Source: Rostrohypoxylon terebratum
Lineage: Eukaryota; Ascomycota; Sordariomycetes; Xylariales; Hypoxylaceae
Direction of reading: 5' to 3'
Assembly: GCA_022497145.1 (NCBI GenBank)
Contig: MU385963.1
Span: forward strand, 1-64,000
Length of the DNA: 64,000 bases
Shown here: piece after piece, positions 21,301 through 30,988 of the stretch
How the letters are laid out: each line of letters starts with the position of its first letter
How positions within the stretch are numbered: position 1 is the first letter of the stretch
Position numbers and translations under genes: made by a program
Notes under the pieces: model-generated
The model's input: the letters and a program-made list of their open reading frames with translations, nothing else
Told to the model about the DNA's origin: nothing
The model's database searches: none

Positions 21301-24300
21301 CGTCGCTCTCGGGCGGTTCAGGCTCTACGATCCGCTACCATTGTACAATGAACCGGGTCCAGTCTCCGGCGTGGACGATGGCCTCGCTCATGGGGACGCT
21401 GTATTGTCACGGCTACCCAGTTTCTATCGCCACGGCAAACAAACACGACGGAGCCGCCAAACAACCCTTCCTGGTTGACTGCCCGCCATATCCGTTTGAC
21501 AGGAGCCGTAGATACTGGCTTGAGTCGCGCGTGAACAAGGACTTGCGCCTGAGGCCACACTCGCAGGGTCACTTGCTCGGAAGGCGCAGCAACCACTGGA
21601 ACGCGCTGCAACCGACATGGAGAAACTGGCTCAGCGTAGAGAAGATGCCTTGGCTGGCGGATCATGTGGTGAACGGCTCGCGTGTGTGTCCAGCCACTGG
21701 CATGGGCGTCATGGTTATGGAAGCTGCCAAGCAACTTGCGTCAGCCGGGCCCGATCACCGTCCAATTTCCGGCATTCTCCTGAAGAATTGCAAGTTACTC
21801 GCACCCATCAGCGTCGGTGAGAAGGCGCAGCTCGCCACCGAGACCGAACTACAGTTGCGACCAGCAGCCCAGGTCCACGAGAAGGAACACGCGTCGTGGG
21901 AAGCGCGCATCTGTTCCTACCGCGACGGCAACTGGACGGAGAACTTCCGCGCTCAAGTCCAGATCCAGTACGAGGACATGAACGATGGTCAGGTCGACCA
22001 CGGGCGCGAGGCACTGCTTCGACGCCAGCAACTCGACCATCTGCTCGCTCAGACCCTCGCACAAGCCACCACAGCCCTTGACACCCAGGACTTCTACTCT
22101 TATTGTGACAGGCAAGGCCTTCAGTATGGAGACGCTTTCCGCTGCCTGAGCGAGATCCGATGCGATGGCCGTTCCGCAGCTACTGCCTGTCTTGATGTGG
22201 CCGCAACGGCAAAGCACTATCCGACTACCGGCAACCCACTCAACCCTTCCAACCTCGACGCCGCAGTGCATCTGTACTACGCCCGCCTGTCGAATGGGTT
22301 GACGGATCCGATGCCGACCCTTGTACCCCAACGAGTCAAAAGCTTTTGGGTGTCGGCCAAAGCCTGGGAGCAACAGGAGAAAATGGTACAACGCGTGATA
22401 TCCGTGGATGCGGAGGCGGTCAATAGAAGTCCCAGTACCGCCACCGAGACCAACGTCTACGTATTCGGTGACGATGGATCGCCCTTGATATACTTTGAGC
22501 ACTGCGTCATGGCTGAAGTCGCACAGCTTCAGAACAAGGACGCAGCAAGTTTTGACCGTTCGCTGCTCTACGGGATTCACTGGAAGCCCCAGCTCAGTAG
22601 TCTCTTAAGCGGACAGAGGCTGCAAAGTCTGTTCCACCAGCGTACCATGCCACGCTGTGGAGATGATTCAACGGGCTCATGCTTGTCGGATCAAAATGCC
22701 AACGACGACTTTCGGGCGGACATGTTCCGCCAGTGGATGGATGAGGGCCAGTTCCGACACTTTTTAGACCTGGCTTCACACGAGAAACCCGGTCTCACAG
22801 TTCTGGAAGTTGGTGCGGGAACAGCCGGAGTCACGCGCCAAGTCATCGCAGCCTTGCAGGGCTTCGAAGCTGAAACGGGCCAGACGAGGTTCGCACACTA
22901 TGCCTTCACAGACATGTCTTCGGGCTCTGTTGAAGTTATCAGCGGATTTGAAGAGTTCCAGGACCGTCGAGGGAGACTGTCGTTCCAGATCCTGACTCTG
23001 GATCGAGACCCCGTAGAAGAGGGATTCGAGACAGGAAGCTGGGATCTGATAATCGCGGCTGGGGAGATCCATGACCGTCCCAGACTAAAGGAGACTATGC
23101 TCTACCTACGTAGTCTTCTCCGACCACGAGGTATCTTGGTCGTGGCTGACTTTGTGACGACTGGATCTGGGTTTATCGACGTTAGCGGGGATGGGGCTGG
23201 CTGCTCAGAGAGATGGAATCATTCCGGTAGGGAGACAAACAACCAGCCCGGTCTTCTCAAGAGGGAACAGCACTGGGACCAGTTGATGCGCCAAACCGGG
23301 TTCTCAGGAACGGAGCTGACGATCGGGAATTCAGGACCGCAGGCCTGTCAACACGGAAAACTCTTGGTCACTTCAGCCATTGCAGAACATGACGAAAATG
23401 TCCAGCAATCCACAGTACTGGTTCCTGGTCGACAAGTGCTTCTCATCATGGATCAGGCTTGTGAGATTCAGCGTTCCCTTGCTACTGAGATCGAAAAGCA
23501 GTGTCCGTCACGGCGGGCGGAAATGACCGAGCTGGCCAATAACCAGGACTGGATCTGGCCCGACAACGAAATTGTGGTTTCTCTTGTAGAGGTCTCTCGG
23601 CCTCTTCTTTCAGTCCTCTCCGAAGATGACTTCCTATCTCTGAAGCGTTTGATTTCTGGCTGCCAGCAACTACTTTGGGTTACCTCGTCGACTGGCTGCG
23701 ACCCACATTATGCAATTGCTACAGGCTTTCTCCGAAGCGTGCGATCCGAGGACGCGAGCAAGCACGTTGTAACGCTCGGTCTGGAACATTCGGGTCAGGG
23801 GCTGGACACGGATGCGGCCGTGTCTATCCTGGATGTTCTGCGACAATGCTTCCTGGCCAATCCTGCATCGGCAGAGACCGAGTTCATTGTTTGTGACGGG
23901 CAACTGCATATTCCTCGCGCAATTCGCGAAATCAGTCTTGACCACGAGCGTCAATCACGTCTACACCCCCAACTTCTGAGCGAGCCGTTACATCCAGGAC
24001 CACCGCTCATGGTGACCGTCGGTACTCCTGGACTTCTTGACTCACTCCATCTTGAGGAGGATCCGGTTTGCCAGGATGAGCTGCGGCCGGATGAAGTCGA
24101 GATTAAAGCAGAGACCTGGGTTCTCAATTTCCGTGACGTCTTCATCGCCCTCGGCCGACTGGGCTCGGAGAGACTTGGCTTTGACCTGGCCGGCACCGTT
24201 GTCCGTGTTGGGTCTGGCTGTGACGAGTCCGGGCTCCAATCCGGGGATCGTGTCATACTCGGCATTCCTGGCTCTATGCGGACTCACCCACGCGCACCAG

Positions 24301-26266
24301 CCGCGCACGTACTCAAGATTCCATCCTTCCTGACACCTCACCAGGCAGCCTCGATCATGGTCCCCGGCGTCACGGCGTACCAAGGATTGCTGAATATCGC
24401 GCGTCTGCAGCGAGGCGAGACGATCCTGATCCATTCAGCTGCCGGCTCAACTGGACAGTTCGCCGTGGGTCTCGCTCGTTGGCTCGGCGCCCAAGTATTT
24501 GCCACGGTCGGGTTCGATAGCAAGAAGAAGCTTCTTATGGATCGTTGGGGTATCCCTGAAGATCATATATTTTATAGCCGGGATACGTCCTTCGCCCAAG
24601 GAGTCATGCGAGTAACTCGCGGTCGTGGTGTAGATGTGGTATTCAACTCACTTTCAGGAGATAGCCTGGAGGCTGGCTGGGATTGCGTTGCCCCGTATGG
24701 CCGGTTCATTGAGATCGGAAAGGTCGATATTGCTGCCAACTCAGCCTTGCCTATGGCTCGTTTTGCCCAGAACGTTACCTTTGGTGCTGTCGATATGCAT
24801 CATATCGCGCGTACCAACATCAATCTTTTACGCCAACTAATGATCAAGGTTTTGGATCTCGCCTGCCGCCAGGACTTTATTGGTATTCCTACGCCGATAC
24901 ATGTGTTCCCGGTATCAGAGCTGGAGAAGGCCTTCCGTTTCGTCCAAAGTGGCAAGAACTCGGGGCGTACAGTCGTAACCCTCGAAGATGCCGAGGTGGT
25001 GCAGAAGCTTGTCGTCCGCCGGAGCACTTGGCAGTTTGACCAGAACGCATCCTACGTCGTTCTTGGTGGACTGGGCGGCCTGGGTCGTCCTATCATTCGC
25101 TGGATGGTCAGTCGTGGAGCCAAGCACTTAATTATCCCATCAAGGAGTGGTGCTACCTCCCAACCCGCCATTAATGTCGTCTCCGAGCTTCGCGAATATG
25201 GTGTCCGAGTCCTAGCTCCGCGCTGCAATGCAGCAGTGGCCGATGAGCTTTCGGCGACATTGAATGCAGCTTACTCCAAGAGATTCCCGCCCGTCCGAGG
25301 CTGTATCAACTGCTCGATGGATCTTCAGGTACGCTGCCATGTCCATCTTCTTCTACCAGACTCGGTCTCTGTCTCGGTCTCGGTCTATATGCCTAGGTAA
25401 GCTGACCATTACAGGATTGTGTCTTCGAAAACATGACCTACGCGCAGTGGACGCGCTCCATTACGTCCAAGGTAGGTACAAGCTGGACGCTGCACCAAGT
25501 GCTCCCCCACGACCTCGATTTCTTTATTTTGCTGTCATCGGTAGCCGGCATCTATGGTTTGCCGGGACAGAGCAACTACGCGGCCGGTTGCGCATTTCAA
25601 GATGCTCTCGCGCGCTACCGTACCGCAACCAACTACCGGGGGACCTCTGTGTCCCTCGACCTCGGCTGGATGCGCGATGACGGCGCTATTCACGAATCTG
25701 CCGATCTCAAAAGGCGCTTCACCAGCGCCTCTAACATGAAGCCCGTCACCACCGCCGATCTGCTCGCCACGCTCGACCACTTTTGTGATCCTTCACTCCC
25801 TTCGCTGGACCAGGATCGAAGCCAGCTGCTAATTGGACTCACGACGCCGGACGAGGTGCGCGCCCAGGCAAGTGTAGCGCCCGACACTCTACGAGGCAGG
25901 CCCTTGTTCGCTGGTTTTGACGTTGTGCTGGCCAACGAGGCCGGCCCAGAATGCGGTCCATCGGCTGCAGCCGACGATGTAGCCCAGCGCTTTGTGCGAG
26001 CCCGCAGTGCTGCCGAACGTGTCAACGTTGTCGTGACTGCCCTGAGAGAGAAGGTTGCCCGTGCTCTGGGAGTGGAGGTGGACCATATCGACAGTGCAAA
26101 GGGCCTGGCTGACTATGGCGTAGATTCGCTTATGGGGGTGGAACTGAGAAATTGGATCCGTAGAGACTTTGGGGTAAGCATCGCCGTGTTTGAGATTATG
26201 CAGGGAGGCAAGACAATCGAGGACGCTGGGCTGCTGGTCGAGGGGAAGAGGGAGTTGGGTATTTAA
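18371..26266 (+). CDS. Highly reducing type I polyketide synthase (KS-AT-DH-MT-ER-KR-ACP)
   Basis: Eight exons: 18371-18550, 18616-19029, 19083-19283, 19348-19580, 19641-19844, 19936-20483, 20539-25328 and 25415-26266, all joining in frame to 2473 residues. The KS has Cys177 (TACSSG), His312 (EAHGTGT) and His352 (NVGHLEG). The AT has GQGAQ near 552 and Ser637 in GHSSGE. The DH has His969 (WLADHVVNG) and Asp1167. The MT has LEVGAGTAG at about 1349, with a short N-terminal lobe. The ER starts near 1754 with HSAAGSTGQ near 1893; the KR has GGLGGLG near 2102 and Tyr2245. The ACP has Ser2428 in [11 protein letters not shown]. There is no thioesterase or release domain after the ACP. It should make a reduced, possibly C-methylated chain from malonyl-CoA in the cytosol and hand it to a trans-acting hydrolase. 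Type and domain order are certain; the product is not predictable. Confidence 0.95.
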
Positions 26267-26693
26267 TTGTCCTTGAGCACGGTAAGCGGTTCGCCGTAGG
26301 AACTTATCGTTGGATAAAAAAATCGCATCCTGTAGATAGGGCGCCTTTGGGCCAGTGGCGGCCTTCTACCATCGTCTGTGTCCTTGCCCCCATTCTTCCG
26401 AGGTGCCTTCAGTTCTAATTGTTCCCTCTCGACCGTCATCCATCGTGGGCTATGATGCTGGTATCAATCCCAGGCTGCGCAAGTGAGCAGCACCACCCTT
26501 GATTTCTTGGAGCTTTTCTTTTTTTTTTTCTTACGCGGCAAGAGATCTTAAGCCTTGGCATGTTGTCACTCGAGTTCGTTACACGAGTCTTGACCCTTGC
26601 CTTGAAGGCATCGTGATTTCTTGGCAGGAAATACTCGCGTTCTTCTTCATCGTCCTCACATATTTTTGCATAGCTCTCAGTCAAGGCAACAGC
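26267..26693. other. Intergenic, PKS 3' flank
   Basis: 427 bases after the PKS stop, with a T-rich run near 26518-26530. No gene seen; probably 3' UTR and flank. Confidence 0.5.
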
Positions 26694-26935
26694 ATGGCTC
26701 AGATTGGAGGGTCTACCATCGTGGCCCTGGCCATTGCAATCTCCACTCTTCTCGTTGTTAGATTAATAGTGGCAAGTCGACAACATGTGTCACAGCTACA
26801 AGCTATGGGACTAGTGAGTTCGAGTGCTGCCATCCTATCCCCATCACCAATTATTAATAATTGATGCTGATGGACATTGGATTGCTGCCCGAGATTGCCC
26901 ATGGACAACTGATTACCCATTGGAAAATTTAGATT
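26694..26935 (+). pseudogene. Relic of the 5' end of a second cytochrome P450
   Basis: From an ATG at 26694 the frame reads MAQIGGSTIVALAIAISTLL, then VVRLIVASRQHVSQLQAMGL, which looks like a P450 N-terminal anchor followed by the basic linker and the x-GL segment before the proline-rich hinge. In a shifted frame after about 26815, the text continues CHPIPI and then LMLMDIGLLPEIAHGQLI, matching the usual next P450 segment (HP-x-GHL, then D-I-x-x-LP-x-x-AHGQ). Stops and a frame change interrupt it, and nothing of the catalytic part follows. I read this as a truncated, decayed P450 beside the PKS. An alternative is a chance hydrophobic ORF. Confidence 0.42.
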
Positions 26936-27515
26936 TACTAGGATAAGGAGTTTTTTCCCCGTTGTAGAAGCAGGGGTGTACTCTCACTGGCGTCTATGTC
27001 ACGGGCGTAGAAGAGGTTCACACCCTAGTCTTCCTGATTGTACATTATTATCTCCGCGCGAGACTAGATCAATTTAGCCCGTCCAAAGACATCCTCAGTA
27101 CTCTAGAGTATTCTTTATATAGTCGAAGAAATAAATTAGTAAGGCGATGTGGTCAGAGTGATCTCATCGAGTCTACTTTTTTTTTCCTTTTTAGTCGTAA
27201 TAAGGTCATTTTTAAATCTCGCCAAGTCCATTGGCGTAATGAGGGGATTAGATGATCCTACTATGAGGCATCTATAAAATTCTTATCTCCATTAGCCGAT
27301 GCCGAAGACCCCCATAGTTGCCCCCATAGCACTATAATGTGACAACCGTATGCTGTGATTCGCTCTCAAACCGGAGATTACAGATCGCTACGACTATACG
27401 GCGCCGAGTAATTTTGGCTATTTATATGACGAAAAGCTAACGATTGAGTTGCGAACTAATTATCGTCTCATCACCATATTATTCGGTAGTTTAACTTTTA
27501 TATGAGTATTTAAGA
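26936..27515. other. Intergenic, upstream of the SDR gene
   Basis: 580 AT-rich bases. No gene seen; the 3' half should be the SDR promoter. Confidence 0.5.
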
Positions 27516-28340
27516 ATGGCACCACTTTACAAGAAAGCTCTCATCATCGGCGCCACATCCGGCATTGGCGAGGCCCTCGCCGCAAGACTGCACGCTGAAG
27601 GCACATCGGTGATCGTCACAGGCCGGCGGCTGGATGCCCTCAGCGCCTTCGTCGCAAAGCACCCGGGGTCCACGGCCATGCCCCTAAACCTCACCAACCT
27701 GGGCTCGAGCGCGGCCTTCGCCGCGGACATCACGAGGCATCACCCAGATCTCGACGCCGTGATCCTGAACGCGGGCATCCAGCGCCCGCTGTTCTTCGAC
27801 CGCCCGAACGTGGACCTGAACATCTTCCACGAGGAGCTCACGACGAACTACGTCAGCTTCGTGCACCTGACCGCGGCGCTGCTGCCGCACTTCGAGAAGC
27901 TGAGTAAGGAGGAGGGAAAAGACACGCATCTGGTGTACGTGAGCTCGACGCTGGGCTTGGTCCCGACGCTGGTGCGCGCGCCGGGGTACTGCGCGAGCAA
28001 GGCGGCGCTGCACAGTTTCGTGACGACGCTGCGGCAGCAGCTCGAGGACGGCGGGTTCCCGCAGGTCAAGGTGGTGGAGGTGTTCCCGCCGGCGGTGCAG
28101 ACGGAGCTGCACGATACGAAGCACCAGCCCGACCTCGTCAACGGAGGGGAAATCGGCATGCCGCTCGCGGAGTTCATAGACCGCATGTACGCGGGCTTGC
28201 AGAAGGGCGATGCGCAATTTGCCGTTGGGCCTGGGGAGGCGTGGCTTGCGGAGGGAGGGTTTGAGGATATGAGGGTTAAGACGTTTAAGCATGGGCACCA
28301 GCTTGTTCAGGGGATGATAAAGCAATTCCTGAGGGAGTAA
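27516..28340 (+). CDS. Short-chain dehydrogenase/reductase (SDR), cluster tailoring enzyme
   Basis: A single-exon gene of 274 residues. The classical SDR features are present: the nucleotide-binding motif GATSGIG at residues 12-18, VILNAGIQ (NAG), the catalytic Ser near 143-144 (VYVSSTLG) and Tyr158/Lys162 in YCASK, followed by the PPAVQTEL segment where classical SDRs have PG-x-v-x-T. The GRR after the second strand suggests NADP(H) preference, an inference. It is cytosolic with no signal peptide. The gene follows the PKS on the same strand, 1.25 kb away, and fits a ketone or alcohol redox step on the polyketide. The gene is GC-rich in its central part compared with its AT-rich flanks. Class is certain; substrate unknown. 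Confidence 0.92.
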   Translation: MAPLYKKALIIGATSGIGEALAARLHAEGTSVIVTGRRLDALSAFVAKHPGSTAMPLNLTNLGSSAAFAADITRHHPDLDAVILNAGIQRPLFFDRPNVDLNIFHEELTTNYVSFVHLTAALLPHFEKLSKEEGKDTHLVYVSSTLGLVPTLVRAPGYCASKAALHSFVTTLRQQLEDGGFPQVKVVEVFPPAVQTELHDTKHQPDLVNGGEIGMPLAEFIDRMYAGLQKGDAQFAVGPGEAWLAEGGFEDMRVKTFKHGHQLVQGMIKQFLRE

Positions 28341-28652
28341 AAGCTTATGTAACCAGTCACCCGAAGTAAGGAATTATGAATTTATCAAGCACGTAATTCT
28401 AAGCTAATTATAGGTACCTAATGAACATAGCTTAATGCCAAATCCTCGCAAGAGCAGTGTTATGATCTAGTCTCCAGATGCCAGATGAATAGCGATCACC
28501 CCCCAAATGTGCAATCTCCAAATAACGCCAATCTCGGTATGTTAGTGTGAACGCCGCGCCAAGCAATGCCAATCTTCTCTCGACACCGGACAAAGTGCCA
28601 CTATCCCCAAAGACCCCAACAACTCCTGAACTTCATGCATCAACCCATCAGA
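28341..28652. other. Intergenic between convergent SDR and thioesterase genes
   Basis: 312 bases; both genes end here. Nothing else seen. Confidence 0.6.
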
Positions 28653-29209
28653 TTAGAATTCCGGCGGGTCAAGTCTGTCTGCCGCATCGCGGACTTTCAT
28701 CGTGATACTCGCGAGCTGTATAGAAGGTTAGCCCGCCGAAGCTTTATCTCGCACTCACTGATAGCTCAAGCGTAAACTTACATTGTTCATGTGGAAGATG
28801 GAGAAGTGGTGACCCTCGACCTCCATAACACTCTGGATGAAATCGCCGTGCTCCTTGTTGTAATCATCCCAGCCCAGTAACTTGTACTCACGCACGTAAT
28901 CAACAAAAGCCTTTGTCGGGTCGTCGCTCACGAACTCCTTCGCACGCATCAATATCGTCGGGGGCACCTTCAAGCCGTCCCAGCGGGGCACCTCCCACTT
29001 GATGACCATCATGCGCGCGTGCGTCATGTTCAAGTCCACCTTGTCCTTCAGAACCATGGCCTTGGACTGTTCCGAGGTCAGGATCACGGGCTCCATGGGG
29101 ATCTCGCCCCGCAGCTCCTCGAGGCGCAGCGGGAACACGGTGTCGATGAAGATCATTCCGATGACGTGGAACTTGGGGGCTGCGGGGGTGCTTGTGCCGC
29201 TGCTGGCGG

Positions 29210-29245
<36 letters not shown>

Positions 29246-29858
29246 TACCGCCCTTCTTCTGCCCCGCCAGTGCGATCTGGTGCGCCATCTCGAACGAGAG
29301 GAGTCCACCCATGGACCATCCTGGGATTTTCGTCAGCCCCACTATCACCCACTATCACATGCTCACGTGCAAAACACGACATTCTAGAAAAACAGGAAGG
29401 AGGAAGGGGAAGGGGAAGGGGGGAAGCAAGTAAGTAAATGGATACGTACCACCGAGCAAGATATCGCCGCCCTCAGGCAGGATCTTGCCAAGCAAGCCGA
29501 CGTAGTGCTCGGCCATCTGGGCGATGCCGCCCTCCCAGTAGCCGCCGGCGTGCAGGCGGGCGTTCTCGATGCCCCACAGCGGCCGGTCGATCGGGCCCAG
29601 CAGGTGGTAGTTGAAGTTGGTGCCGCCGCCGTCGTGGACCAGGATCAGCGGCGCGCGTTGCTTCGTTAGAAGCGCCGCTGCGCGCGCCGAGGGGCCGCTG
29701 TAGATCTGTGCCGGGTTCGTTACGTACTTGTACATCGCGGCGAGAGGGTTGCCGATGGGGGGCTGGGCGGGTGAGTTCTTGGGTGTTTTGTTTCCTGGGA
29801 AGGGAGGGGTGGGATAGGGAGGGGAGGTTTTTGTGACGGGGGCTCCGTCGTCCTCCAT
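28653..29858 (-). CDS. Stand-alone thioesterase (alpha/beta hydrolase, PF00975-like)
   Basis: Three exons, 29858-29450, 29320-28782 and 28715-28653, give 336 residues. The last exon (21 codons) is short but joins in frame after a GTAAGT donor. Features: a proline-rich N-terminus, LILVHDGGG (oxyanion region), GWSMGG with nucleophile Ser139, FIDTVFP as probable acid region and VEGHHFSIFH with the catalytic His near 307-308. This is the arrangement of thioesterase domains that off-load or edit acyl chains on PKS/NRPS carriers. A low-complexity Ser-rich insert lies after the nucleophile helix, coded by a GCT/AGC repeat. It closes the cluster on the right and could edit stalled chains or share product release with the FSH1 hydrolase. 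Fold and residues are clear; the division of labour is not. Confidence 0.85.
29211..29246. repeat. GCT trinucleotide repeat coding for poly-Ser in the thioesterase
   Basis: A nearly perfect GCT run on the plus strand, read as AGC (Ser) on the minus strand inside thioesterase exon 2. Such a tract is prone to length variation. Confidence 0.9.
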
Positions 29859-30988
29859 ATGCCTTGACGGTAGGTGGATAGGCCCTAGTCGGGTTTAAGT
29901 AGGTGGGTGCTGATTAGAGGTGAGGATGAGTGAGCGAATAACCGAGCTTGCGATGATTTGTTAAGTAGAGTGCAATGCAACGACAGTGATTTGGTGTGAA
30001 AAGGTGAGTCAATGTTGGATTCTTTCAATCCTTGGTGTTTGACGTGATGATGTGATGTCGAGTGTGAGTTCAATGTTCACGTCATGTTCAGGTTCAGGTT
30101 CAGGTTTAAATTCGGGTTCGAGATCAGGGTCGAGTCCGAGACCGATAACGGAGTGAACCCTATTGAATCTCGATGGTTTGGGTTTGACAAGAGTAGTCAA
30201 CGAAATTTGATGTTGACATGAGATGATGAGATCTTGACGATTCGGAATATCCTTGTTCCAACAATTTTGTGTATCTTAGAAACGATCTGGAAGATTCGGA
30301 AAGTCCAAAGTTTCGAAGCGGATGGTGTGGAGCAAGTTGCGGAGTGGGGCGGATCACGGGTAGTACCTAGAATCTAGATTCTAGATAGCGTACAGAGTAC
30401 TACGTAGATAGCAGTTTCCTTAGCTTTAGGCACCTTCCAGTTAGGTTAGTGCATATTAGCCTGCCATTGAGCACTGCCGAGTGATATTGCAGCGCGTCGT
30501 TCACTGGAAATCACGAGGGGTGAATGATTTACCCAATGATTTATAGAGGGGTACTTCGTGCCTGCCGCCTATTCTTATCTCCAGCCCCTACCTCCCCCCT
30601 GAAAGAGTTCGGTACCCCACTAATATCGTATTTCATATTTGGACGTCACATCCGTCACATTCATCTAACCTTCCTCCGAACCTCTCTCGCTCCCTCTCAC
30701 TTACCTATCAGATATTATATATCACTAATAATGCCTTTCCAGGTGGAGATTGATCTTACTTACTTACACATACCATTCGTATATTGTTCATATATAATTA
30801 CTTCTCAATTATCCTTTGATTAGATATCACATCTCATATATGAAGGGGAAAGGGGCTACAATCTCACGATCACACGATCAGCAGGATACAGCACAATATT
30901 GGCAACTATTTGTGTGAATGAATTGTCATCCTCTCTAGGTATCTACTAATCAACCCCAGCCTCTCAACTTGCACCCCAGTCTCCTAAC
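29859..30988. other. Intergenic region, right cluster boundary
   Basis: 1.13 kb between the thioesterase promoter and the 3' end of the giant gene. A short CAGGTT tandem occurs at about 30088-30107. No gene seen. Confidence 0.6.

Noticed and set aside
21849..22580. 243-codon minus-strand frame inside the PKS DH region
   Set aside because: It overlaps essential PKS coding sequence and shows no family.
27684..28325. 213-codon minus-strand frame opposite the SDR
   Set aside because: GC-rich third positions of the SDR leave the opposite frame open; the protein is Arg/His/Leu-biased with no motif.
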